Origin: Kudoa neothunni
Taxonomy: Eukaryota > Cnidaria
Assembly (NCBI GenBank): GCA_964304625.1
Contig: OZ199838.1
Location: 12,834,001 to 12,898,000, forward strand
DNA: 64,000 nt
Direction of reading: 5' to 3'
In this document: positions 12,624-25,383 of the stretch, one piece after another
How positions within the stretch are numbered: the stretch's first letter is position 1
Layout of the letters: every line of letters begins with the position of its first letter
Made by a program: the position numbers and the translations under genes
Notes under the pieces: generated by a model
Seen by the model: only the letters and a program-made list of their open reading frames with translations
Told to the model about the DNA's origin: nothing
The model's database searches: none

Positions 12624-14373
12624 TTATAACTTTGTAATTTTGTTATTACAATCTCTGGTTAGTAAAGCTTGGTGAAGGTCGATGCATTTTACTTCCTTTG
12701 TTAGAGAATCAATTTCAAGAACTGAACCATCATTTTCACCAAATATTATATTGTCAATTATTCCAAGGAAAAGACCAGTTTCAATGATACCTGTAAGCAG
12801 TAGATCAAATTATAATACTAATCATAAATCACCTGGAATCATATGTAAATCTATATCGAGTTTTTGGAAGTCAATTATTTTCTCAGGATCAAATTTGGCA
12901 TCAATAATAAAGTTTCCATTGTCAGTAATAACCGGTCCCTAAGGATAGATCAATTAAAGATATTGCTCATTTATAGTTGAAGGAGACACACAATGATCTG
13001 CTACATTTCTATTATAATTTGTTGAATAAGTTTAAATTTCCCATTAAAATATGAACACACCCGTAAAATTAGTGTGTCCTGGTGATAAATTATTTGTTAG
13101 GATCTAATAATAGCTGAGATGTACCACTTTGGCTAATGCCATTCGAAGAGTAGGTGTTAATCCTAGATTGGTGAGCTCTTTCATTACCACTTTGTAGGCC
13201 ACAGGGAAAACCTCGATGGGTATTCCTTTTTTCCACTAAAACATCACATTATGAGATTGAAATTATACAACTTTACGTTTTCGCCTAAATTTTTGGACCT
13301 TTTTCTGAAAAATAATATTAGTATTGTCATTAGAAATTTGAAATAATACGTGGAATCCGCGATGGCAACAACTGTTTTCGCGGAATAAGCTACAAGTTTC
13401 TCTTTGAACAAACAACCACTAAATAAATAAAATGAAAATTATTTGTGTTACTGAGAAAAATATTTTAAAGGAAAAACATGGTATCCATTAATAAGCAAAC
13501 GTATGATACGAATCATAAAATTCACTTAAGTGGAGGAAAAGAAATTTGAGTATTAGTTAAAATATTGAGAGATTAAATGAAAATTAATTGACTCAAATGC
13601 AGTAAATTAATTCTGCTTAGCTAGACTTGAAATTGTTATTTTTGATATTGATAGTTGTTTGACAAATCAAATAATTAACCAAACTATATAAGATTTTGAA
13701 TTGGTGAGTTTTGTTATCTTAGCATAAACTCAAATACATTGTAGAATATTGAATTAAATATTTGTATGTTAATAAATTTACTCAGATAAATTAATTCGGG
13801 TTAGAATCAATAAATGGGCCCCAAATAGATGCGAGTCCAATTGACTACATATGCACCAGTTGATATATACATATTTAGAAATAATAATAATGAACTGAAA
13901 TAAGACATCACTCACCCTCCTCCTTTGATCGCATTAAACGATGAATCAATCTCATCAACGCCATCGATCGCAATATCTAACTATATTATTGAACAAAATA
14001 AACGAAAATTCAACAACACACGCAACCCACATCAGTCTCTATGTCCAGATCAGAAATCGGTAGTTCATGATCAAGAATAAGTTGTTTTGCCTAAATTCAT
14101 TTAAATTATATTCGAGGGCGTAAACATCATAAAGAAATTACCTGGAATGAAGTGGGAAAACAAATCACATCAACTTTTTTCGATTTATACAATTCAGCTT
14201 TTACAAAAAATTATTTACCGTATAAAACAAAATCACATTAGTTTACCTATTTTAGCCACACAATGTATTACAGTTGAACCACTTCCAACACCAAGTTTAA
14301 TCGGACCTTCCGTTGGACCCTTCAGAAATTTGTTCGCCGCATAAATACCAGAAATTCTTTTGGCATTCTCCAT
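12624..14373 (-). CDS. RPIA: Ribose-5-phosphate isomerase A, nine exons, 262 aa
   Basis: Cytosolic enzyme of the non-oxidative pentose phosphate pathway interconverting ribose-5-phosphate and ribulose-5-phosphate. Minus-strand exons: 14247-14373, 14142-14197, 14031-14090, 13916-13980, 13350-13418, 13277-13304, 13125-13235, 12833-12938, 12624-12790; all junctions are GT..AG and in phase. The start ATG gives MENAKRISG. Conserved motifs in order: LGVGSGSTV (phosphate loop), FPTSFQAKQLI, LDIAIDGVDEID (catalytic Asp), KGGGGCLFKEKLV (catalytic Glu and Lys), SKNLGE, IPIEVFP, GPVITDNGNFIID and IPGIIETGLF. All key active-site residues are present. The length fits the eukaryotic enzyme without a transit peptide. 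Introns are 40-59 nt except intron 4 (497 nt). The exon 7 end could also be 3 nt shorter. Confidence 0.96.
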
Positions 14374-15909
14374 TTTTGCCAACAAGTCAGTAATTGAAAT
14401 TCTTAACAACACTCCAGCAACAACCAACCGCCTCTACAAATACGACTTAAAGGTTATTTGGATTCTAATCCTAACTTTAATCCAATATCCATGATAGGAC
14501 AATTAATTAAAAAAATTAGAAATTATTCTGAAACTTTGTTGTGAATAAATATTGTAAATTCGAATTTAACAAGTTTCAAACACTCAATGTTATTGTGGAG
14601 CATAATTATCAACTCACAACCTGCTCTACACAAAGACAATGTTAAGCTATGTTATGTAGAGTGTGATGTTAAGTTTTCTTGCCTAAACATTAAAGGGACT
14701 CCTTACCTTAATAAATTGAAATTTGTAAGTTGTTGGCAGGTATCACACATATACCAGCATTCAATAAATACGATAATAAACTCTAATTCCTCGCCTCGCT
14801 ATATTGATAAGGATGGGCTAGGAATCGAAGGAGTAAAATTATATAAAAAAAGGTTAATAAATATGTGTTAATGTCGATGAGACTTAATCCACAATGAAAA
14901 AGTTATAACAAGGACAGGGCTCAACGAGGAAACACGAGGATGTACTTTAATAGTTATTCGAAGGATGCCGGACTGCGCCCACTCTTTAAGCTGTGAATCT
15001 TAAATTGAGAGTGAGAAAGGCCTTACGCGATCATATCATTTAATCTTCAGAAGAAATTATTCTAATTTATGATATCCATTTTCTTTTATATTTAATACCA
15101 CATCATCTATTATAAGATGTAAATTAGGCAATTCTGATTCTTATATTGAACATGTTTCATCAATATATTTAAATTTTTGTTCTTAATCAAATTCAATAAC
15201 CTGGTCAAATTTATTTGGGAAAATTTCCGTTGTGTTTTCATTTTTAATCTTATGTTAATCCACTTTAGTCAAGTTCTCATTGAAGTCGTCTAGTGAAATG
15301 ATTAATAAGTATTAAATTTAAAAATTATCGTTAACATAATATCTAATACATTTTTTAGGAGAATATTTTTTGAAAAATTTGGAGTCAGCTCCGCCTTATC
15401 GTATGTATGTATGTGGAATGCGTTCGGATTTAGTTCTTTTATAAAATGGGGATGCGAATCAAATTTTAACCGGGAAGCGCTGCCTTGGGGCGTTTTAGGA
15501 GTCCCTAATATTCAGCACAGATCTGGAAGCATTTATGCATTGTTAGTAACTTTTTAGTGGCCGTAATTCTATCATTATCCTATAAATTAAGAACTTTTTT
15601 GGATTGATTATAAAACATTTTTTGATCGTAAAAATTTCTAAAGTCATAAAGAGCAAAATTTTAGTTTTTAAATAATTTATTGCGCATATATTTCTATTAA
15701 CGTCTGATTATGTTTGGCCGAATCTCTCCCGCAGAATTGAGAAGATTAATCCCAGTCCAATGGTAGCTTATAACTGGCAGGAACGGTGTCTCCATTAGAT
15801 CTTGACCCTAGATGCCAAAATTTGAGTTTATTACGGGGTATGCACATTTCTTATTCGCTCTATGTACTCACTCAGCAATGGAAGCTGTCATTAAAGTGTA
15901 TGGCCATTA
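14374..15909. other. Intergenic tract upstream of RPIA
   Basis: The frame at 14587-14871 shows no domain. An inverted hAT-like end (reverse complement CAGCGCTTCCCGGTT) lies near 15470-15485, resembling the start of the dispersed repeat at 16889 and 53269. No gene supported. Confidence 0.5.
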
Positions 15910-15913
15910 TTAA

Positions 15914-16801
15914 CCTTCTAAATAGCTGAAAAATTTACACTCCACAAATAAAGATGGGGTTAAAATCTACCCCACCTTTTTATTTGTCAAAATTGTCTCA
16001 AATAAAGTTCAGCATTGACTGACAAAATATGAGGATAATTCATCGAATAAAATTTGAATGACGAATTATTAAAGTTATATTATATGTATGCGTGGGCGCA
16101 TATTAATGTTGTTATATTTTTCATGGAGGCTGATTGTTTTATAAGTGTTTTTCCGTGGTTTTTTAGTTTTTACATTTAATTCAAATTTTATAACAGCTGC
16201 CAATTAATTTATCGTATTTAAAACAACGATGTGTAAAACTTCTTAGAAAAACACGAAATGATGGAAAACAGTGCTTATTTCACAAAAAATTATCATTGTT
16301 CTTTTTAATGCTCCCTACAGCGTAGAAATAAAAAAACTGATGAAAAGTCATCTGATGAAAAGTCATCTTATTTTGAATAACTGGTATAAAAAATAATGAG
16401 AGACTGAGGAGCTAACCGTTGTATTATGGAAAGAACGACATGCTTGTATCGAGGTTACGCATGCGGAATGGCATCGCGTGTATAGTGTTTCGTTATTTTA
16501 TTCATTATTTTGCTCGATAGAATTTCCGTAAATTTTTAAAAATGACATGTGTCAATATTTTAAATAATTTTATGAAAGAAAAATGTGGGGGTAGATTTCT
16601 ACCCCAATTTAATTTGGAAGGGTGTTTTTACATTAACTTTTTTGATATACGACAGAAAAAAATTTCAATTCATTTTTCTGAAAGTTCTCATAATGATAAA
16701 AGTTTACAAAAAGTTGAGAGGAGTTATATTCCATTTATACATTATAATATTGTTAGCAAAATTCACTTGAAGTAGAAATCTACCCCATTTTATTTAGAAG
16801 G
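15914..16801. mobile_element. TTAA-flanked MITE with internal palindromes
   Basis: Flanked by TTAA at 15910-15913 and 16802-16805, with a perfect 11-bp inverted repeat CCTTCTAAATA at both ends, as in piggyBac-group elements. Inside are palindromic 18-mers GGGGTTAAAATCTACCCC (15956), GGGGTAGATTTCTACCCC (16588) and a half copy at 16772. No transposase is encoded; the overlapping small frames at 16542-16775 are AT-rich and unrecognised. Confidence 0.7.
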
Positions 16802-16888
16802 TTAAGTGCGCTTTTGTATGGAGTTATTTCTCCATTTTTGTAAAGTAAGTCGGATATAAACGTTTTGATCGTCAGATACATATAAGGC

Positions 16889-17812
16889 AGCGCCTTCCTG
16901 ATTCATTGTAATTTCCCGCACTCCCCTCTCAAAAAAAGAGATTTAAAAAATGGATTTAATTTTAGGCGAGGGAAAACATTTTCACTAAAATTATATTTAA
17001 AAAAATAACTGTCTCTTTATCAACAAAATAAATACAACTGATAATAAATTAAATGTTTGACTTTTTTTCATGTCTTTTTGGAAAATAATTGAGTGAAAAC
17101 GGATCTCTTTCTTAGTTAAAGATATACATAAATCATAAGTTATGAATAAACTAAATGTATTAATATTTTAATGCAAAACATCAAATGCGAATAATAGCGC
17201 TTGTGCCAAAATTGGGATATTGTACTTGTTCTAATTTATAAATTTAAAAATTAAATAAAGAAAATAAAGACATGAACCAATCGCAAATGTAAAGTTTTAG
17301 TTCATATAATTTTTGAGTCTAAAATTGAGGTAAAAAAAATCTAAAATGATTCGAAAAACAAACTAAAAAAACTTAACCTTGATGCTAATTTAAGCTTAAT
17401 TCATACTTACCTTATAGGTTTAGAAAAAAAATTTATAAAATTTTTAATAATTCAACTCATTTAAAATACTTATATGTCGTTTATCTTTCTCTAAAGAAAA
17501 AATAAAATATTTTGTAATTTTTTACGTTGGAATAATTATAATTTTAACTAAAATCTTATTTACAAACAAATACAAAAATTATCATTTTTATTTCATAAAC
17601 CAGTAAATAGAAAATAAATTAATTTTCAGTAAAATTCACCCCAATGACTATTTGTTAATCAGATTTATTTCAGCTCCGATTACTGCACAATCGGTACATT
17701 ATGCACAAAGCATACTCGACCGTAAAATTTTCCCGTCAACTCAAGATTTGAGTCTTGAACCCTCAATGACTGTCTCCAGGACCTCCAATCGAGAAAACCC
17801 TGGTATAAGGTA
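16889..17812 (+). repeat. Dispersed repeat family, copy 1
   Basis: Starts CAGCGCCTTCCTGATTCATT and aligns by eye, in the same orientation, with 53269-54128 through many landmarks: GAGATTT.AAAAATGGA, ATAAATACAACTGAT, CATGCGAATAATGGCG (here AATGCGAATAATAGCG), ATAAATTTAAAAATTAAAT, TTCAGTAAAATTCA and CAGATTTATT.CAGC. It encodes nothing visible. The CAGCGCTTCC-type end suggests a hAT MITE, though I did not find the matching right terminus. Confidence 0.65.
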
Positions 17813-18092
17813 ATAAACGTGTTGTTTATTTAATAAAGACCAATAATCTGAAAGGGCTAGATTTGGCGTTGTGATCATCTTAAGACGCGAATGTTTTGAT
17901 CATCACTAAATTCCCACACTACCACAGGTGGATATGTCGAGAGGTTACGTGTGACTTCTCATGGTGCCTACAGGGTTAACAGAGGGACCTGGCCGGCCAG
18001 AAATTCATTTTATAATAAGTTTCATGTAGGAGATTTTATCTTCAAACAAAAAAAGATTAACAAAAATATGTCTGCTATATACATGCTTGGGG
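17813..18092. other. Short tract with a perfect GC palindrome
   Basis: Contains CTGGCCGGCCAG (17989-18000) in otherwise ordinary AT-rich DNA. No gene seen. Confidence 0.5.
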
Positions 18093-18096
18093 TTAA

Positions 18097-18633
18097 AATG
18101 TAGAATAGTGGCCACATTGTACCGACTAAAGATTATAATAAATTCGGGCATTAATCCTGAATTTTTTAAATCAAATTAGTATGAAATTTTTTGAACATTT
18201 AATGAATGGAATGAGTGGATTAATTATAATAAATAATTTTTTGATATTAACGTCAAGTATTTGATACAATTTAACACCTATTACTTGCAGAAAATATGAA
18301 TTTCTTATTCTTATAGACATTTGATTAATAGTTGGAAATTTCTAAGGATGAAAAATGACGTTTGATAAAAAATCATAGTTGTCACATCACTCAAATTTTA
18401 GGATAAATAAAGCAATCTTTACTCGATCGATTAAATGATATTGCCTTTGGAAATAACTGCGAGAGACTAACAGCTATTAAAGAATATATCACAGCAATTA
18501 TTATTGATAACAAATACAGTGCCTAAAATAACTTACCGGTGATGAAACAATGATAAATACAAAAATTAAAATAATCAACAGGTTCGATTTTTATCGTGGT
18601 CTCTGATTTGGATTATGGCCACTACTCTACATT
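18097..18633. mobile_element. TTAA-flanked MITE, 537 bp
   Basis: TTAA at 18093-18096 and 18634-18637 borders an inverted repeat AATGTAGAATAGTGGCCA / (reverse complement of right end) AATGTAGAGTAGTGGCCA, one mismatch in 18. No coding capacity. The TTAA target fits the piggyBac superfamily, but the termini differ from the full piggyBac at 30780. Confidence 0.75.
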
Positions 18634-18637
18634 TTAA

Positions 18638-20606
18638 CCGTTTAGTACATTCAAACAGAGTTCCTTGTTTACCTAGAACTATCCTACTTGGAATTACTCC
18701 ATGTTTCTTTTATCCATATAAATCGCTCTATATTAGATCTATCGCGGTATCTGCTATCAGAGATATTTTCTTATTATAATAATACAATTCCGTACACATT
18801 TTGTAGTTATATATCTGAATAATAGCTTATTGTTTTCGTCTTTATATTAGATTTGCAAAAAATTTATAAACTAGGAATTATGTTTAGGCATCCAGTCGTT
18901 TGTTGTATTGAAAATAATGAAAAAATCAATTTTTTAAAATAATCGAATTGAAGCTTTGAATGTCATATGTTATTTAAAGTAATAGTTAGTGTTGTTATTA
19001 AATCTAAGCTATTGAATGCTAAACCAATTTAGAGTAAGAACCGAAATAAGGGCTTTTGAGCGACCCATCCACACAAAGCAATAGGGTTATTTAATTTAGA
19101 GGCTACGGTAAGCTCAATTTTAAGAACCATTGTTTAAATTCAACATTTCACTTTTATATTTCATGTCGGAGATTATGGGATAAAGGATTAGAGCCCACGT
19201 AAAACGTACTCATTATTATGCTTTACCTCCATTTATCATTGCTTTGTTGTACTTTGTAGCTGATACAATGTATTAGTTACTATTTTTATCGAAAGATATT
19301 GCATGTTCTTTTGTTCAACACAAATACGAGTTGAACTATATTAGAATTGTACACGAACATGTTATGTGTGAACAAATAATCAAATTATAATTATTATAAA
19401 ATAATATTTATCTTTACATTTAGGATTAAAAAATAATAACCTCATAAGATTAAATAAATTATTCTCGATGGAATCAGCTTTATTTAATATCATTATTGGC
19501 ATAATGGTATCAATCATTAACATCTGATTGAGTTTTTTTGATAATAGAATATAATTTTAAACGATACTTACATTAAATAATGTTGTATTGGATTTAACTA
19601 ATCAATATTGAAAACGACATCTTTTTTGAGGGGATGTGGATTTGTGGTGTATTTTTTTTTTGGACGAAAAATACGTTGGTCTGTTTTGGACAATCAGTAT
19701 AAATTGAATAACCTTGAAAGGTCACGTTTAGGGTGTGTTTTCGATGTAGGCTAAGTCTATCAACCAGATATCAGATAAAAACTCGAATACTATCACCACT
19801 ATAATAAAATCCAAGAAGAAAAAATAATATCAGATATAATGTAGAGTTAATTATTTTAAAATGTTTTATCCATTATATCTCAACTGATTAAACAGAATAA
19901 GATTGCTGTGAAATATAACAATAACATTTGATAGCTCAAGAAAACCAAAAAAAGTCCTCAAGTGTAATTATATTCTAACAAAAGTTATTAACTTGTTCTC
20001 TCTCCTGTGGACAAATGATACATGTGAATTTTGGCTTTTGGGGGGTTTAATGGAATAATCCAATTATCTTATATTTGTACTAAGCGGTTTATTTAAGAAA
20101 ATAATTGAAAAAATTATAAAGCATAAGTCTATTATTTGATCATAATTTTTTCTAAATTTTATATTAAAACTTTTATCAAAATTATGATTTTCCAAATTTT
20201 AACTTTAATATTTTCAGAATAAAATAGTGTCTAATCGCATTTAATCTTAACATAATTAACACCAATAGTTGTGTCAAGTTCATCGCAATAGAGAAGATTA
20301 CAACCTATTTAATAGCGAAAACCGAATTAATTCACTAGTAATAACCTGAAATTATTCCAAAGAATGAATTTAAGCGGAAAATTGCACATCTCGTTACGGC
20401 TTGCGCAGGGCCCATCAATAGGATTGAGTACTTTCTCACCGTCTCATAAGTTATAGTCTGTAAAAATTTTTTTCAAAAACAACAATCTCGTTATTTTTAA
20501 CATCCTTGTCTTATTTAATTTTAAGGGGAGTTTGATGTTTTAAATACTAACAACTTGGACCCTTGGTTGATAAATATATTTAGAAATCAACTAAATACTG
20601 CGAAAT
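18638..20606. other. Intergenic tract, nothing recognised
   Basis: AT-rich sequence with no supported frame, RNA gene or clear element boundary. Confidence 0.5.
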
Positions 20607-21310
20607 GGAGGATTTTTCTTCTGTTGACGAAAAGGTGAAAATATATGAAAGAATGATGAGTGGAGATTCGCTCGACTTGAAGCGCAGTACGAGCGCATTA
20701 TCTTCAAAAGAAAACAATTGCCACCACTGCTACAGGAGGAACTGTTTCAAGTGGGGATAGCCGACAAATGGAATATTATGTTTCCGGAAGAAGTATGTGT
20801 AGCTTTATTCGGTTATTAGTTGAAAAAATCTTGTTTCAGATCCTTTGTTATCGTTTTATCGCGACTCACGCTCTATACGGATATGCCGTCAGATGAATCT
20901 TCGATATCTGACTACGATCGGTATGGAGTGAGATCAGGATCCTCAATGACCACTTTGTCTCGATTCTCTTCATCCGACATTATGACACGCTGTAACTATC
21001 ACACAAACCAACTACGTGGCGAAATGTCCAATTTACGCGATGAATTGTTGGTAATGATCAAACGAAATAAAACTGTAGCCAATTGCTGCCAATAGGCAGT
21101 CCGCCCAAATACACACACACTTAGCGGTGACATAATACATTCCAATCGCATGTATACTATGCTACAAACATCAACTCTTCTGAGTGAAAATAAAATCTCC
21201 ACCCCATATCGTTACAATAACAACAATGACATTGATGAAAGCTTGTCCAACCTGGACAACAAAGATCTCCACAGCTTCCATAAAGATTTTTGTTATAAAT
21301 TCCACATTTA
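20607..21310 (+). pseudogene. Unresolved gene or gene remnant, Ser-rich
   Basis: A block of clearly better codon usage than its surroundings. From ATG at 20607 one frame reads MEDFSSVDEKVKIYERMMSG. A second frame across about 20650-20790 contains KRKQLPPLLQEELFQVGIAD. A GTATGT donor and TTTCAG acceptor at about 20792-20840 lead to a third segment with DMPSDESSISDYDRYG, RSGSSMTTLSRFSSSD and QLRGEMSNLRDELLVMIKR. That frame meets a TAG at 21093-21095, then stays open to about 21310 (NNNNDIDESLSNLDNKD). I could not find one spliced reading joining these. Either exons are missed or the copy is damaged. The family is not recognised; Ser-rich and short coiled-coil-like character is all I can state. 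Confidence 0.4.
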
Positions 21311-22155
21311 GAAAATGACAATTATTAATTTTTATCTTTGTTATATCTGTTATTAAAGATGTTGATTAGATCCGCCTTTGGCGATGTGTTCCTTTCCGGT
21401 ATTCAGGTGATTTTCAATAATCTCCTTCGACGAGCATACAAATTCTAGTTCGATTTGTCGGGCGTGAATGGCATTTGGATTTAGTAATTAGAGGCAGCAT
21501 TCACAAAACATGTATTAATATTAGAATCACTTAATTGAGTCTCGTCGTGAAACTTTTTAAATTTCTAGGTTCGTATTTCAAAAAATAGGACTTTTTGGTT
21601 TTTAATTCCGAAAAAGGATGTCTTAAGAGTCATAATATACAAGTAGGTCTAATTTTGATCATAGGAACGTATTGGTAGGCTCGGAATAATTAAATATAAC
21701 AGACAATGAGAAATAAACTGAGTAATCACCTATCGCCTATAAATAGGAGTTTTAAGGATTAAAAAACCCCTGGCGGCGCATGTGTAAAACAAACTTAACT
21801 AGGGTGAAATTATTGGTAAAAATATCAAAGGTCTGGTCATTTTATTTATTAATCGCATATGTATACTAGTTGCTGTATATACATTAGCGATTAATTTGGA
21901 GGTAATTAAGAATAGAAACATTTATTTTTAATTTGTCTACTGTTTTATACAAATGTATTAACTACAAATTATATTTTATTTAAACCTTTGTAATCAAATT
22001 GCTAAAAAAAATGAATTAAATTTTATTATTTATAATACTTTACATATCTGAATATATATCTGCGTTAATATTATTTTTATGGGTTAGTATATGACTTTTT
22101 GGAGATTATAATAAACAAATACAATTGAATGAGTTTAATGCCTCAAATATAAATA
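21311..22155. other. Intergenic tract, nothing recognised
   Basis: AT-rich DNA; AACCCCTGG near 21766 resembles a hAT end, but no partner was found. Confidence 0.45.
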
Positions 22156-23094
22156 CAGTGGGTGACGGGTCGTGGAAGCTTGCAATTTAGTCTCTCTTAT
22201 TTATCATTATGTTCGTATTTATATTAAAAAATATATTTAGTGAAAATAAATTTCCTTATATCAATTGATTTAGAGGTTTAAATGCGATTAATCTAGTCGA
22301 TCCTTGACTTTAATTTGTAGAAACAAACTATTTAGACAACGTGATGATAATACTAATGATTTCTGTCAACAAGAACTAAAAAAAATAATAAATGCAATTC
22401 ACACATCCAATATTATTAAAATAAACATTATTTTTTATTTTAATCATAAGGTTTTGGACGATTTTAAATAAAACATGCAGAAAACTTTCTTAATGAATTA
22501 TCATAACTTAAGGAAGTGTTGGGTAACAAATAAATTATTTTCTGTACTCAAGAGAAGTAGGAATAAGAGTTAATGATCGAGATAAATTTAATATATATAT
22601 ATTGATATGCATAAATTTCATAAAATTAATTAATATACTCAATAAAATATAATTAAAAGTTTTTATCATACTTATTAGTTGGAATTAGATTTGTAAAAGT
22701 TATTAATATTTTAATGGTAAAAGCTCTGACTTTCTTTAATCGTAAATCGTCGTTTCTATATGTATGACCGTAGATAACATTTTGATAATCTCAATTTCTG
22801 AAAAATTTTGTACATTTTACTCAAAATCTTACTTAAAGAGGATAGAGATTTTAAGTTAAAATAATTGAGAATTTTTAGTTTTTCTGTTGTTTCCATTCGA
22901 TATTATTTCATCTTAAGCTTAGTGCCCACAAGTCCTAAATTTGAGCTAATTCTTATTTACAGTGAATTAAAACAAAAAGTAATGTTTTCATAATTTATTA
23001 TAATTGTTATGTTTTTATTTGATTCCCTTTAATTAATAACAGAATTGTGTAAGTCATTAAATCAGGGCAGGTGCGCACGAGCCGTCACCTACTG
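22156..23094. mobile_element. Tc1/mariner-type MITE, 939 bp
   Basis: Left end CAGTGGGTGACGGGTCGTG and right end (reverse complement) CAGTAGGTGACGGCTCGTG match at 17 of 19 bases, each flanked by TA (22154-22155 and 23095-23096). No transposase frame lies inside. The right end abuts another TA element four bases on. Confidence 0.8.
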
Positions 23095-23098
23095 TATA

Positions 23099-23559
23099 CA
23101 GTGCAACCTCAGAGTTCGAATATCCCGGAGCTCGTACAAATAAGGAATTCGACAAAAAATTCTGAGTCAAGAACACTCTAAGTTCTAACACACATAGAAT
23201 GGGCGTTCGGAACAAACCCAGTTGGAACAAAAACAGAGAAGGAAAGAAATTCTAGAAGAAGAGTCGCTGAATCAAATTTTGCGACCTTCATCGAAAGAGA
23301 AACTTTTATAATCTATCGTATGATATCCAACAAATATTTATCGTATATTTCATTTTTACTATTTTATTTACTATTTATTTTTTATATTTTTTAAACACAA
23401 AGTTTGCATAGTTTGTTCGTAAACAAGAATAAAAATAGTCATTTATTTGATGCGCGGTAACGGATTAAATTAATTTTCATTATTTTGCACGGGAAAATAT
23501 TATTCGGAGTTCGAACACACTTCTAGAATGGATTATGGTCATAGTCCGTGGTTGCACTG
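23099..23559. mobile_element. pogo/Tigger-like MITE, 461 bp
   Basis: Ends are perfect 10-bp inverted repeats CAGTGCAACC, flanked by TA (23097-23098; 23560-23561). A subterminal AGTTCGAA motif also appears in inverted order near both ends (23113 and 23508), as in Tigger relatives. The frame at 23480-23668 is a chance frame across the right end. Confidence 0.75.
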
Positions 23560-23561
23560 TA

Positions 23562-25087
23562 TAATGTTGCGATAATTCCAAATTAAAACAGCATAAATCC
23601 CCAAAATTAATTATATACATTTCTTGCAACATCCTGAAGAGGACGCCATATTCCCATAAACGTTTCACAGTTTTGCAGGTTATTTCTTAAATGTCGTGAC
23701 AAGGTTGGACCAGCTGTTATCACTATACATTTGAACTCAAGTTTAATCAATAAAACTTAACTTTTTCGAGTTTTTGGTCAATTGTTTGAAGACTTCCCTA
23801 AAAGATTTAAAGGAGTCCTATGTTGGCAAAAATCGATTTCATAATTGCTTTAATCGTATAATTCCATAATGAACCGATGAAATTAGTCATTTCTGTAATG
23901 TTTGGATTATAAGGATTGTAATCCACCAATAACGTTTGCAGGACCGAGAGCAGATCAGTATGGCATCAGCGCGTTTTAATGCTGATCACATAGCCCCAAT
24001 CCCAGTTCAGACCTTGTGTTACATTATCCATGACTGTTTTAACATTTCGATCGCCATAGATATTCTTTAGTTTATTTTTAGAAATGGCGCGAAAAAGTTG
24101 ACTCCATCATGGATAGGTTAATAATGCATAACATTCATTTTAAAGGTGGTGAGAATCATCGTAACATTATCCCTGCGTTTTTTTGTGACAAAAAGAAATG
24201 CAAATTTTACGCTTAAAACCTCGGCTTGATTTTTAATAATTAGATCCTTAAGGCGAATCTCATCTATTAATATGGCATTTTAATATCTTCTGTAAATTAT
24301 AATATTTGTATATATTTCACGAGTTTATTTCGCTCAAGTTTCACCGACTCAAATTTTCTGTTTGAGGAATAGGCCTCATTGTTATAAAGGTCATGTTTAC
24401 TTTTTAAAGGATAAACTATTAGCCCCTGTTTTTTAATGATCAATCTAGGAGTAACCGCTATCCGGTCATACTTAATAAGGTTTTTTAATTTCTATTTTAT
24501 TTTCTGTGAAAAGCATCCGTTTTCTTCCGTCCTCTCCTTCGAGTCTTATTTATTTGACTAGTACCTTTTTTTCTATTATTACTTCACAAATCGCTACTAT
24601 TGGGATTTATAGATTAACTCAGGGGTGGGCATAATTTTCGGTCCCATGATGTTTCATGCGCGCCGCATCGTATCACCCAGTAATCGATGAACGATAGCTA
24701 GTTTCCAATAATATTCGTCTATTTTTGATAGATCACGCGTCAAATTCCTTCTTGATATATTTTAAAGTCGAATTAAGGTTGATTAATATGTACAGATAAA
24801 GCTGTCACATTTTTTATATTCAAGTTTAATAACTATTACCGATAAATTTACAATTAGAAATCCGAATGATAATTGAATTTCGCCAAGAATAATTCGAATA
24901 TTCGAGGGAGTGATACAAAATATGAATTAATGGTAATGTGCATCATCACGTTAGTTGTGAAAACTAAAAATCAAAAAGATCGTAAAAGAAACTTTACAAT
25001 TTATTTTTTTGTGTAGCGTTTATCATAAACAGATTAGCCCTACACTAAGCAATGCAATTACACCATGACGAACTACCTAATCCAATA
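23562..25087. other. Intergenic tract with an orphan hAT end
   Basis: CAGGGGTGGGCATAATTTTC near 24622 looks like a hAT terminus without a matching second end. Minus-strand fragments around 24000-24200 look faintly coding but are interrupted and unrecognised. Confidence 0.45.
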
Positions 25088-25095
25088 ACCTATAC

Positions 25096-25368
25096 CAATG
25101 TTTTTTCAACCGGTGATCTGCAACACTGAAAAAACATAAAAACTTATAATAGGTATCTATTTAAAAATTCATGTTGTTTAAGCCATTGGTGATGTTAAAT
25201 AAATTTCAAGAGTAATATATTTTTAATTTTTTGTAAATAAATGCGTGAAAGTGTATTATAAAACTTATATCTTATTTTTTTACAACTTCCTAAATATATA
25301 TGGGGATCCGTAAGACAATTTGAATTTGTGAGACGATCCCTCGATCCCAAAAAGGTTGAAAATCACAG
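25096..25368. mobile_element. hAT MITE, 273 bp, with target duplication
   Basis: The left end CAATGTTTTTTCAACCGGTG and the right end (reverse complement) CTGTGATTTTCAACCTTTTT are hAT-style. Octamers ACCTATAC (25088-25095) and ATCTATAC (25369-25376) match at 7 of 8. No coding capacity. Confidence 0.75.
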
Positions 25369-25383
25369 ATCTATACTATAGAT

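Noticed and set aside
17989-18000. CTGGCCGGCCAG as a regulatory site
   Set aside because: A lone 12-bp palindrome with no gene context.
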